A model generated the notes under the pieces. That model was not told the DNA's origin, searched no databases, and saw only the letters and a list, made by a program, of their open reading frames with translations. The position numbers and the translations under genes are program-made. This document shows, piece after piece, positions 45,651 through 54,404 of a stretch of DNA of 64,000 nt (the stretch's first letter is position 1; the number at the start of each line of letters is the position of its first letter). The stretch is from Immundisolibacter sp. (GTDB lineage Bacteria > Pseudomonadota > Gammaproteobacteria > Immundisolibacterales > Immundisolibacteraceae): positions 29,807 to 93,806 of the forward strand of contig NZ_JACIZD010000008.1 of assembly GCF_014359565.1 (NCBI RefSeq), written 5' to 3'.

Positions 45651-48600
45651 TCACTGCAACTGCCGCCAAGACTGGCGCCCGGCGCCAATGTCACCTGGCT
45701 CCAAGGTCACCGAAATACCGCCGCTGCTGCCGCTGATGTACTTGAATTCGCGGTTACCCTCCTGGGCAATACCCGGCGTCCCCATGACGCCCACATCGGA
45801 TTGCAGGCCCGACACCGGAACGCGAGTAGGCTCGCCATCGATCATCACCAGTACCGTCTCCGTGAATTTGCCGTTGTAATTCAGATCGAAGGGCGAAAAC
45901 GGCAACCGGCCACCCGTCAGCGCGTCGACTTCCATCAGCCAGCTCGTACCGCCGGCGGAACAGGAGTCGCTGTTCGGAATGACGGTGGTAAAGATGATGC
46001 GCCCGGTGCGCAGCACGGGTCGGCTCACCTGACGCTCCCCGGCTGTCGGCAGGTTAAGGTACCAGCCGTTCTGCGTAGATGAAGTCGGCCTGGCCGCCGT
46101 TGTCACGCGCACACTGGCGTCAGAATCGTCTGAATCAGTTGAATCGGTGGTCTCCTCACCGTCACTGGCACCGTTGAACGTGGTGGTGACGATCACCGAC
46201 TGCTGAACCAACGTGGAATGACCACTGCCGACCGGTCCGCCAGGGTCCCGCACGCCGTAGAAGGTCTGCACCTGGGGCGTGGGTGACGCCGGCACACTCC
46301 GGTCCTGTGCCTCGAAGTACTTACCGGTGCCAAACAGCACCATCAGGTCGCCATCCGAACGCCGCGTCACCACCGGCTTGACGGTTATCGGTTGTGGGTT
46401 TCCACTCGGGTCCAGCGCCGTGTATAGCGGCGTGTTGGTCGATCCGGACTTGTAGGCTACGTCCCACGAACCCGCACTGGTCGCCGTCACGTCGAACTTC
46501 CACATGTTGCCGAGCATGTCGCCGGCGTAGATGTAGTCCACGATCTTGTCGTTGTTCGCATCCACGATGACCGGCGTGGACAGGCCGTTGTCGACGACCG
46601 GCGTTCCCGCACTGCCGACGCCGGTATCGATCTTCTTCAGAATCGCGCCGGTTTCCAGGTCGAAGATGAACAGCACCGCACGCTTGTTGTCGCTGTTGTA
46701 GCCATTGCCAACGATGGCGGCCCATTTGTCGTTTGCCATGCGTCCGATGCTGGCCTGGCCGTAGGTGAAGCCCAAGTCGGCGTCGTCGGTAATGTTGATG
46801 TTGGTATCGCCGGTGACGGTTTTCTCCCACAACACTTTGGATGGCCCGAAGCTTTCCGGGTCCGTGATGTCGAGCGCGAACACGCCGCGCCCGCCGGCGC
46901 CGAGCGTACCGACCAGCACCGTTTTCCAGGCGCCGTTCAGGTAGGCGTCACCACTCTGCGGCGAGCCATTGACATAAAAGCGGTGGCTGTAGGAAGGCTT
47001 CGTGAGTTCCTTGAGCTTTGGGAAAAGGGTCAGGGGCATATAGGCAAAGCGCTCAGTGCCACCGCCATCGGCCACGGCCTCGCTGCCGTCAATGGCATGC
47101 AACATACCGTCGTTGGCACCCACGTAGACCATGGGCGGCCGCCCGGTATAGGCCGAAGATGCACGGAACGCCACGTAGCTCGTGCCCTCGGACCCCGGCA
47201 AGGTGTGGTAGCCGAAATTCGGCTTGCCGACGAACAGGGGGTCGGAGTTGACGATGTCGCCCAACACCGTCGAGCGGTCGCGGAAGGTGCCGCCATATTG
47301 TTCCTCGCCGGAGCGCACGCCGAGCAGGTAGTCGAGTACCTGCGGACCGTTGGTCGCGCCGCCTCCACATTTCGAACAGTTATTTCGGCAGCTCGAGCTA
47401 AACAAGCATGAGCACGTCGAGCAGGACGGCGGATCGGTCAGCGTATTGAGCGCGCTCTGCTGTCCGCTGCTGAGGTTGGCCCAGGTCGCAGCGATACCGA
47501 CGCGCGGGCTGGATTTCTGGGTGACGATGGTCCGCGAGGCCGCCGCCGGAACGTGATCCTTGGCGCTCCAGACCTTGGCCAGGACCGCACCGGTATCGAC
47601 GTCCACCGGAAAAGCCTGCAGGTCACCGCTCCAGTCGGCGCTGTCGAAGCTTGCCTGATAGATCAGCGTGTTGGCATCCAGGCGGGTGGAATTGAGCGAC
47701 ACCGAGGCAGCCGCCGTGGCCTTGTTCTGGATGTCCAGCAATACCTGCTCCAACGCCTCTTTCAGGTCGGCAGCGTTCTTCGCCGTGAAATACTGCCCTC
47801 CACTGTATGCGGCAGCATCCTCCATCATCTGGTTGCCAGTGGCGAAGCCAACCGCATAGGTGGTCATGTTCTGCTTGGGGAACTCCGGATCGTTCCAGCT
47901 GACGCCGTCGTCATCGTTGCCGGTCGTTTTCATGTCGATGTCATAACCAAACTTGGCGATGTCGTCGAGATAGAGGGAATAACCCTCACTGCCCTGGCCG
48001 ATGCAGTTGTTCGCGTTATATGGGATGCCCGGGCAGGTGGTCGGCTTGAAGCCATCCGAGTGCGGCGGGAAAATAGGATAGGCTGATGAAGTCGTGTCCG
48101 GATTGGGTACTGGCTGCCCGTCCCAATTCGGCAGGGAGTGCGTGGAATCCGCATTGTCCGCAGAGTCGGCATTCGGGTTCGGGAACTTGTTGTCCCAGGT
48201 CGGAAATCCATCAGTAAGGACAATGGTAAAGTTCTTCTGGCAGCGATATTGCAAAGGAGATGTGTAGTTGCCGCCGCTGTAGTAAAAAGGGGACATACCG
48301 CGGAAGTAGCGGGTGATCTCGTACAGAGATTCAGCCAGTGGCGTGTTGGTTTGGGCGGTGTATCCGTCAATTGTGCTTTTAATAGCGGTCAGATGGCCCG
48401 AGGTAGGATCGTCGCAGTTTTCGCTGATTTCAGCGCCTTGGTCGTTGCCGCTGGTATCAAATCTGGCCACCCCGAAGCGCACCCCGGTTACGGTATCAAC
48501 CAGGTCCTTCGCCACGGTCTTGGCGACCTTCATGCGCGTATCATCGCTGCCGTGCGGAATCGGACTGCTTGTCGTCGTTAGGTCGAACCCGCCGGGGGTA

Positions 48601-48998
48601 CCGTAGGTTTGGAACAGGTAGTTGAGATAATTGCCGTCATAACGGGTGTTACCCGACCCAACCGGATCCGGCAATTTCAGACACCTTGTAACCGCGCCTT
48701 TTATGCCCCGCTTGTAGCCACTGCCACATGAGCCTCGGACCAAATCGCCAAGGTAGACGTTGCCGTCGTTGGGGTCCCACTCGCTGCTCCAGTCCGCATA
48801 GGTAGTCGCAATATTGAATCCATCCGCCCAGATGATGTTGTTCATACTGCCGGACGTATCCACCAGCAGCATGACATTGGGCGTGGCGGCGCCGGTGGCG
48901 AACATCGGCAGTTGGTAGATTTCGAATGCCGGCACGGCGTACGAAATCAGCGCGATTGCTGCGCCCGCCAGAAAACGAGTCAAGCGATGTGCATTCAT
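45651..48998 (-). CDS. pilY1: Pilus tip adhesin/assembly protein PilY1
   Basis: 1115 residues from MNAHRLTRF. A signal peptide is followed by an N-terminal von Willebrand A-like domain with the metal site LLVDTSGSMNN. A C-terminal beta-propeller follows, with a calcium-binding loop DANNDKIVDYIYAGD, as in Pseudomonas PilY1 where calcium controls pilus retraction. Between them is an unusual cysteine cluster (SCSTCSCLFSSSCRNNCSKC) near residue 530. It probably caps minor pilins at the pilus tip and binds surfaces. The start was placed after GGGAGAAGA. It sits 29 bases after the pilX stop. Confidence 0.95.
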   Translation of the reverse strand: MNAHRLTRFLAGAAIALISYAVPAFEIYQLPMFATGAATPNVMLLVDTSGSMNNIIWADGFNIATTYADWSSEWDPNDGNVYLGDLVRGSCGSGYKRGIKGAVTRCLKLPDPVGSGNTRYDGNYLNYLFQTYGTPGGFDLTTTSSPIPHGSDDTRMKVAKTVAKDLVDTVTGVRFGVARFDTSGNDQGAEISENCDDPTSGHLTAIKSTIDGYTAQTNTPLAESLYEITRYFRGMSPFYYSGGNYTSPLQYRCQKNFTIVLTDGFPTWDNKFPNPNADSADNADSTHSLPNWDGQPVPNPDTTSSAYPIFPPHSDGFKPTTCPGIPYNANNCIGQGSEGYSLYLDDIAKFGYDIDMKTTGNDDDGVSWNDPEFPKQNMTTYAVGFATGNQMMEDAAAYSGGQYFTAKNAADLKEALEQVLLDIQNKATAAASVSLNSTRLDANTLIYQASFDSADWSGDLQAFPVDVDTGAVLAKVWSAKDHVPAAASRTIVTQKSSPRVGIAATWANLSSGQQSALNTLTDPPSCSTCSCLFSSSCRNNCSKCGGGATNGPQVLDYLLGVRSGEEQYGGTFRDRSTVLGDIVNSDPLFVGKPNFGYHTLPGSEGTSYVAFRASSAYTGRPPMVYVGANDGMLHAIDGSEAVADGGGTERFAYMPLTLFPKLKELTKPSYSHRFYVNGSPQSGDAYLNGAWKTVLVGTLGAGGRGVFALDITDPESFGPSKVLWEKTVTGDTNINITDDADLGFTYGQASIGRMANDKWAAIVGNGYNSDNKRAVLFIFDLETGAILKKIDTGVGSAGTPVVDNGLSTPVIVDANNDKIVDYIYAGDMLGNMWKFDVTATSAGSWDVAYKSGSTNTPLYTALDPSGNPQPITVKPVVTRRSDGDLMVLFGTGKYFEAQDRSVPASPTPQVQTFYGVRDPGGPVGSGHSTLVQQSVIVTTTFNGASDGEETTDSTDSDDSDASVRVTTAARPTSSTQNGWYLNLPTAGERQVSRPVLRTGRIIFTTVIPNSDSCSAGGTSWLMEVDALTGGRLPFSPFDLNYNGKFTETVLVMIDGEPTRVPVSGLQSDVGVMGTPGIAQEGNREFKYISGSSGGISVTLEPGDIGAGRQSWRQLQ

Positions 48999-49027
48999 GT
49001 TCTTCTCCCGGCGGTGCCGCGGCATGA

Positions 49028-49597
49028 TCAAAGACGCCGATAAGTGGTTTGCACGACCACCACGGCGGTGTCCGTGCCGCCGGTGGCCCGCGCCGTGACG
49101 CGGTAGTAGGACGGCAGCTGATCCTGCGGCAGGCCGGCTTCGAAGCTGTCGCCCACACCCGGCACGTACGGCAGTTCCTCGACGATGTAGCGCGGCTGGG
49201 CGCCGACGCCGTCCACGCTGGCGTCGCCATCGGCTCCGCCGTAAGGGCGACCGTTGGTGGTCCAGAAGGTCGCGCTGCTATCGCTGGCGCCGATATAGTC
49301 CGACCAGACGGGGAGGTCGCCATCGCCGGGCGCCGTATAAAAGCCGTTTGTGTCGTTGAACGTGGGCAGGTTGGAGTCCGGCACGTCGAGCTGGCGCTCA
49401 CCTTCGCGCAGCGCCGCTTCGGCGGCCTGGAAGGCCAGGCTGCGGTCGCGCATATTGCCGGCCATGCGCTCTTCCAGACCGGTGACCTGCAGTGCGGAAA
49501 CGCCCAGCAGGGTCAGAATCACGAGCATGATGAGCGCAATGGCCAGCACCACTCCGCGCTGCCGGCTGGGATGGGCGATGGCCAGACGTGATCTCAT
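49028..49597 (-). CDS. pilX: Minor pilin PilX
   Basis: A 189-residue pilin-like protein. Instead of a G|F(T/S)LxE site it has the PilX-type N-terminus QRGVVLAIALIMLVILTLLG, then the conserved GLEERMAGNMRDRSLAFQAAEAALREGE region. It forms the pilus-priming complex with FimT, PilV, PilW and PilE and recruits PilY1. Its start overlaps the pilW stop (ATGA). Confidence 0.93.
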   Translation of the reverse strand: MRSRLAIAHPSRQRGVVLAIALIMLVILTLLGVSALQVTGLEERMAGNMRDRSLAFQAAEAALREGERQLDVPDSNLPTFNDTNGFYTAPGDGDLPVWSDYIGASDSSATFWTTNGRPYGGADGDASVDGVGAQPRYIVEELPYVPGVGDSFEAGLPQDQLPSYYRVTARATGGTDTAVVVVQTTYRRL

Positions 49598-50733
49598 GGC
49601 GCACCTGCCAACCGGGTGCGGTTGCGTACCGCCGTGGTCCAGGTCAGGGCACGCCGCACGCGCCGTTCATCGACGGGGTCGATGGTGGTCCCCAGCAGCT
49701 GGTAGGTGTCTGCATCCAGGTCGGCGCGCGAATCCTGCGGTGTGCGCATGAGTAAAGCCATCTTGACGGATACCACCCGCTCCCAGTTGGTCACGTTGTC
49801 GGCCGTAACGTAATTTTCTGCAACGCCATCGTCGCCACTGTCTTCGCCATAGAGCACCTGGAAGTTTTCGACACCTTCCACGAGTTCCTGATTGGAGCCG
49901 ACGCCGCCGGTGGGGAAGCTCAGCTGGAACAGGGCCGGCTCGTTGCCGGCGCCCAGTCCCACGTAATAGACGGCCACGGAGTAGAGGTAGACCTCGGCGC
50001 CGGGCGGATAGGAATGGCTCCACTGGCCGCCGGAGCGGTTGCCGGGGGTGCCACCGGAGCCGCGGCTCAGCGTCGTCGCGCCAGTGCTGACGTTCTGAAA
50101 CAGATCTCCACCGCCACAATCTGCCACCAGCATGATGGGGTTGTTCGCGGGCAATCCGCTGGGGGCACTGAGCGTGATGGTATCGCCATCCTGGTCCACT
50201 ACATCCGTGGAAGTCACGTCCTGGCGCGGGCCGGCGCGCTTGACGATCAACACATCCGTGCCCGGCACGACGAGGTTTTGCAGGCGCTCGGGCAGCTGCG
50301 TGCCGGCATCGTCCGACCAGTTGCCACGCGACACACCAGCCGGGTCGGTGCCGGTCGAGGTGTAGGTATCCCCAACATCAGTGCCGGTGTACTCGAAGCC
50401 GGTCAGCGGGCGGGTCACGTCGTAGAAGGCCGGCTCGTAATTGGCGCCGGCAGGGTCCAGCAGATTATTTACGGCGACCAGATTGGTGAAAGTGGTCCCG
50501 ACGCAGCCGCTGAAGCCGGCCTGGCGGGCGTCGAAGGCCACCGCCTCGGCCGCGTAACGGCTGTTTTCCTGCATGCGCGAGAGCGCGTCTTCCAGCCGAA
50601 AGCTTTCCCGCATACCCACGAATACGCGCAGCGCCCCGGCCATGACCACCAGCGCCACCACAATGGACACCATCAGTTCCACCAGGGTGAAGCCGCTGGC
50701 GCGCGATGATGGCGATTGGACGGCGGGGCACAT
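49594..50733 (-). CDS. pilW: Minor pilin PilW
   Basis: A 379-residue minor pilin with prepilin site ASG|FTLVELMVSIVVALVVMAG. The characteristic EDALSRMQENSRYAAEAVAFDARQAGFSGC region follows (two segments), then a large globular domain. ATG at 50733 overlaps the pilV stop (TGATG); a GTG one codon earlier is possible. Confidence 0.93.
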   Translation of the reverse strand: MCPAVQSPSSRASGFTLVELMVSIVVALVVMAGALRVFVGMRESFRLEDALSRMQENSRYAAEAVAFDARQAGFSGCVGTTFTNLVAVNNLLDPAGANYEPAFYDVTRPLTGFEYTGTDVGDTYTSTGTDPAGVSRGNWSDDAGTQLPERLQNLVVPGTDVLIVKRAGPRQDVTSTDVVDQDGDTITLSAPSGLPANNPIMLVADCGGGDLFQNVSTGATTLSRGSGGTPGNRSGGQWSHSYPPGAEVYLYSVAVYYVGLGAGNEPALFQLSFPTGGVGSNQELVEGVENFQVLYGEDSGDDGVAENYVTADNVTNWERVVSVKMALLMRTPQDSRADLDADTYQLLGTTIDPVDERRVRRALTWTTAVRNRTRLAGAP

Positions 50734-51227
50734 CACAGCTCACCGGTGGCCGCGAACTGCTGCGCGGCCAGCTCACCGCGCGAGTCATCCCACTGCACCG
50801 TGACGGTGAACAGCGTGCGGCCAGCGACCACGGTCCTGGCGATGGAGCCATCCCCTGCCGGCAGGACGGCGAGGTTCTGCTTCCATTCCTGCAGGTCCAG
50901 GTCGCGCGTGGTGGCACCGGATGGAGCCGCGGCGCCGATGGCGATGTCGTAGTCGCCGTTCACGGCGGCCACCTGGTTGGCACGCATGGCATCCATGATG
51001 TCGAGCGCGCGCAGCGTTGCCTCCGAGCGCATCCACGCGCTGTGGTTGCTGCGCAGGCTGCCGAGCTGCATGCCGGCGATGCCGAGCAGGCCGATCGAGA
51101 GCACGATGACCGCCACCAGCACCTCCACCAGGCCGGCGCCGCGCTGCAGGCGGCTCGGTCTTGGGCCACGCGCGTCAAACGCAAGCAAGGTCGGCTCCCT
51201 GATCATCTTCATCAATGCCATCGCCAT
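50733..51227 (-). CDS. pilV: Minor pilin PilV
   Basis: Up to 164 residues. The prepilin site is QRGAGLVEVLVAVIVLSIGLLG (Ala|Gly variant, Glu5 present), followed by AGMQLGSLRSNHSAWMRSEA and MDAMRANQ, typical of PilV. Several in-frame ATGs (51227, 51221, 51212, 51206) lie inside the end of fimT and none has a clear ribosome-binding site, so the exact start is uncertain and coupling to fimT is likely. Confidence 0.9.
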   Translation of the reverse strand: MAMALMKMIREPTLLAFDARGPRPSRLQRGAGLVEVLVAVIVLSIGLLGIAGMQLGSLRSNHSAWMRSEATLRALDIMDAMRANQVAAVNGDYDIAIGAAAPSGATTRDLDLQEWKQNLAVLPAGDGSIARTVVAGRTLFTVTVQWDDSRGELAAQQFAATGEL

Positions 51228-51747
51228 CGGTGTCGCGGGACAGGCGCGGACGACCGGTGATGTTGATCAGCACCGCGCGGGCGCTGCGCAATCCGCGGGC
51301 GTCACAGTAGGTAAATCGGCCAGCCGTGCTGTTGGTGCCGCCATTGGGCTGGTAAGCCACGAAATTCGTGAACGGATTGTTCGGCGTCAGGCTATAGCCG
51401 GGGTTGGCGGGGTCGGCAACGAGGTAAGACCGTAGAACCGTTTCTCCCGGGTGGTCAACGACGGCCGGCGAGTCGCCGTCGAGGTTGACGAACACCAGCC
51501 AGCCTGTGGTCCAACTGCCCCCGCAGTTCGCCCCGTCGGCGGTGCGGCACACCGCAACCGGCACGCCGCGCTTGATCGCCTCGCTGCGGGCAAGATTCAG
51601 CGCGGCAGAAAACTCGTTGAGCACGGCCGCACGCCGGCTGTCGCGCACGAATTGGGTGTAGGCAGGCACGCCCATCGCGGTGAGGATGCCGAATATCACC
51701 ACGGTGATCACCAGTTCGGTGATGGTGAAGCCCTGAGCACCGTGCAT
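51175..51747 (-). CDS. fimT: FimT/GspH-type minor pseudopilin
   Basis: 190 residues from MHGAQG, chosen because GGGGAA is seven bases upstream. The prepilin site is AQG|FTITELVITVVIFGILTA. The GspH/FimT domain contains ARSEAIKRGVPVAVCRTADG and GWLVFVNLDGD. It is the first gene of the minor-pilin operon. The C-terminus contains DTDGDGIDEDDQGAD, an Asp-rich calcium-loop-like stretch that is unusual for FimT, and its DNA overlaps the pilV start. Confidence 0.9.
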   Translation of the reverse strand: MHGAQGFTITELVITVVIFGILTAMGVPAYTQFVRDSRRAAVLNEFSAALNLARSEAIKRGVPVAVCRTADGANCGGSWTTGWLVFVNLDGDSPAVVDHPGETVLRSYLVADPANPGYSLTPNNPFTNFVAYQPNGGTNSTAGRFTYCDARGLRSARAVLINITGRPRLSRDTDGDGIDEDDQGADLACV

Positions 51748-52611
51748 GTCATGGTTCCCCAGCCCGGGAGGCACCGCTCTCATTTTCCGCTACGCCTCCC
51801 TGACCACTGCCCCTTGGACGACCATCCCACCAACCTGTGCGGACACGTGCTCCCGGTTATCGGCGGCGCATGACTAAGCTTTAACAGGATGTTGAAAACG
51901 GCCATCCATGGGCTTCTTCAACTCGCTTCATACCAACATCCTCGCCAAAATCCCCGGTTTTCCGCCGGCATGCTATTCGACGCAAGCTACCATACAACGT
52001 GTGCGGTCGGTGTGCGGTCGGACATGTTGCATCCGCTGTGACGAACTTGCCTTCGCGGTGGCTCGCTTCAAGGTGTCCGGCAGGTCCAGCAGCCCCGGGA
52101 ACGCCGCCGACGCGCCCGCTTCATCGGCCTCGCCCTTGCGTCGGTTGAGTGCGATTTTGGTGACCCGCGCCGAGGGCCAGGTCCGCGACACACACCACCC
52201 ACCACGGTGGGTGCGGCGATTTTCAGGCTCCCAAGTGGCACTGTGCACACCCGGTCAGGCGTCGAATCGTGAGAGCATGCCGTGCTCCCGCCAGTACCCT
52301 GTCACCCCGTTGTCATCAACACGCTGCAGCGTTTGATGTTTTAATAGCATCCCTCAGAACCGCAGCTCGGGGGGGGGCTTCTGTTCGCCGCCGACGGCCG
52401 GATCGCGGGCGGTCACCTTCGATTCAGCAACGGCGTGTCGAACCTTTGGACAGGTTGTCAGCGTAACGAGCGCCTGCTGAAGTAGCGACGCCTCCACTTT
52501 GTGGGCTAGTTTGGAGTGTATGTTGATGATTTTTTGGGGAGGTCCGAAGCCAGGGGGGGCGAAAAAAAACCAGCCACTCCAGACCCTCCCGCGAGAGGAG
52601 TGGTAGCGACC
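51748..52611. other. Long intergenic region upstream of fimT and the regulator
   Basis: About 860 bases. Short open frames here have no recognisable product. TTAACAGGATGTTGAAAA (51881-51898) followed by a TTCTTCAACTCG stretch resembles insertion-sequence scars. A GGTGGGTGGTGTGT/ACACACCACCCACC-type inverted segment lies near 52192-52210. Promoters for fimT (leftward) and the regulator (rightward) must be here, but I cannot place them. Confidence 0.4.
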
Positions 52612-53964
52612 ATGGCGAACGCAGAGCGTTCTGTGCTGATTGTGTGCGATAGGCCGGATGGTGTTGTCAAGGGCCTTATCGACACGCTGGGTGCCGGGCA
52701 CTGGAAGCCACTGCTCGTAGCGGAACCGGAGGCGGTGCCCGCGACGCTGCTCGCCCATCCCGAGTGCTGCGTGGGGGTGGTGACGTTGTGCGCTGCCGGT
52801 TACACGCCTGACAGGCTGTATGTGCTGTGCGCTGCGAGAACCGTGTCCTGGGTTTTCCTGATCGACCCCGAACTGCTGGAAAAGCCGGAGGTGACCCGCC
52901 TGATCGCCGAATCCGCCTACGACTACCACACGCAACCCGCTGACCCGAGACGATTGGCCATAGTGCTGGGTCGTGCCTGGGGCATGGCCCGGATACGCAG
53001 ACGCAATCGGCAGGACGACGATTCCAACGCCGAGTATGAAATGGTCGGTTCAAGCCAGCCGATGCTCGAATTGTTCACACAAACGCGCAAGATCGCCGCT
53101 GTCGATGCGCCGGTTTTGATCACCGGCGAGTCCGGCACCGGCAAGGAACTGACAGCCCTGGCGATCCACGAGCGATCGCAGCGTGGCAAGGGCCCCTTCG
53201 TGGCCGTGAACTGCGGCGCGCTGCCGCCGACGCTCATTCAGGCCGAACTTTTCGGCTACGAAAAAGGCGCATTTACGGGCGCCGTCGCGCGCCAGATCGG
53301 CAGAATCGAAAGTGCAGCGGGTGGCACTCTGCTGCTTGACGAAATCGGTGACCTGACCCCTGATTTCCAGGGTCATTTGCTGCGGTTTCTGCAACAAGGA
53401 ACGATAGAGCGCCTCGGCAACCCACGCCCTATTCCGGTCAACGTGCGCATCATCTCGGCTACCAACGTGAACCTCGAGCAGGCGGTGGCCGCCGGGCGCT
53501 TCCGCCAGGACCTGTACTACCGGCTCAATGTATTGCGCGTGAACATGCCGCCGCTGCGCGAGCGCGGGGAAGACGTGGTGCTGCTCGCGAAGTTTTTCTT
53601 CGAAAAGTTCGCCCCCGAGAAGCGCCCCCACGTCCAGGGATACTCGAAAAAAGCCCTGCAAGCACTGATGGAGCACGACTGGCCAGGGAACGTGCGCGAG
53701 CTGATCAACCGCGTGCGCCGTGCCATGGTGATGTCCGAGAATCGCCTGATCACTCCGGACGACTTGGGACTTGCGAACATCAACCCCACAGCGTCCGCCC
53801 AGCCCCGCCTGCATGACGCGCGAACCAATGTCGAGCGAGAGACTCTGGCGACACACCTGCTTAACGCGCGGGGCAATCTGTCGCTGGCGGCGCGCCAGAT
53901 GGGTATTTCGCGAGTGACGCTGTACCGGCTCATGAAAAAACACGAGTTGCAGCCGGCTCGTTAA
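52612..53964 (+). CDS. VpsR-like sigma-54-dependent activator
   Basis: A 450-residue enhancer-binding protein. The N-terminal about 125 residues look like a receiver fold but show no phospho-acceptor Asp at the expected strand end (CVGVVTLCAA). The AAA+ domain has Walker A GESGTGKE, the sigma-54 contact loop GAFTGA, Walker B TLLLDEIGD, and RLNVLRVNMPPLRERGEDV. The C-terminal Fis-type HTH reads NLSLAARQMGISRVTLYRLM. Relatives such as VpsR control biofilm matrix genes and bind cyclic-di-GMP. A sigma-54 promoter in front of the amyloid-like operon is a likely target. The ribosome-binding site GAGGAG lies in a small hairpin. Confidence 0.93.
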   Translation: MANAERSVLIVCDRPDGVVKGLIDTLGAGHWKPLLVAEPEAVPATLLAHPECCVGVVTLCAAGYTPDRLYVLCAARTVSWVFLIDPELLEKPEVTRLIAESAYDYHTQPADPRRLAIVLGRAWGMARIRRRNRQDDDSNAEYEMVGSSQPMLELFTQTRKIAAVDAPVLITGESGTGKELTALAIHERSQRGKGPFVAVNCGALPPTLIQAELFGYEKGAFTGAVARQIGRIESAAGGTLLLDEIGDLTPDFQGHLLRFLQQGTIERLGNPRPIPVNVRIISATNVNLEQAVAAGRFRQDLYYRLNVLRVNMPPLRERGEDVVLLAKFFFEKFAPEKRPHVQGYSKKALQALMEHDWPGNVRELINRVRRAMVMSENRLITPDDLGLANINPTASAQPRLHDARTNVERETLATHLLNARGNLSLAARQMGISRVTLYRLMKKHELQPAR

Positions 53965-54343
53965 CGCGACCAGTGTGTCTAGGGACGCTGAATAGCTTCG
54001 TTCTGGAGTTCCCAGCGCCCGCCATCGGAAAGGCGTGGTTTTCCGATGGCTCACACGATCAGCAGCTTACCGCCGCTGATCTTGGCAGCGCGTCCCTGCG
54101 CTGCGGGAAACGCTGACTCAATCCATCCCGCCACTCCCCGCTTCCACATGAGCAAGCCTGGATTTACCAGTGCCCGCCACCTGGAAAAGCCCAGGTAGGC
54201 GCTGCTTCGCTGCGCGACGATGGCCCGACTGGACATCGCCGGAATTAGGCCTCTCTCGGCGGCAGCAGCCGCAGGACTTTCTTCCACGCGGCATCAACCG
54301 AGACAGTCAAGGCCTCTTGGCTGCGTTATCTGGAGGATCCGTC
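53965..54343. other. Intergenic region with two hairpins
   Basis: No gene was recognised. A perfect 11-bp stem GCCATCGGAAA/TTTCCGATGGC with an 8-base loop spans 54021-54050. A second, GCAGCGC/GCGCTGC, lies at 54087-54106. Neither has a T run, so they may be mRNA-end stabilisers or protein sites rather than terminators. Confidence 0.55.
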
Positions 54344-54394
54344 AAAAAGGGCCGCGGGCCGCCGGTTCATTCTGGGCGACCGGCGGCCGTTTTT
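54344..54394. terminator. Bidirectional terminator between the regulator and amyloid-like operon
   Basis: The stem GGCCGCCGGT/ACCGGCGGCC (54357-54366 with 54379-54388) has a 12-base loop. TTTTT follows on the plus strand and AAAAA precedes on the left side, so it can end both the regulator transcript and the leftward operon. Confidence 0.85.
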
Positions 54395-54404
54395 GATGTT
54401 CTGA

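Noticed and set aside
51973..52248. 91-residue minus-strand frame upstream of the regulator, considered as a transposase remnant
   Set aside because: A faint resemblance to ISAs1-type transposases (PGLLDL) is too short to support; no inverted repeats were found.
54051..54287. 78-residue minus-strand frame between the regulator and the terminator
   Set aside because: No ribosome-binding site, no recognisable motif, and it ends within the 54021-54050 hairpin.
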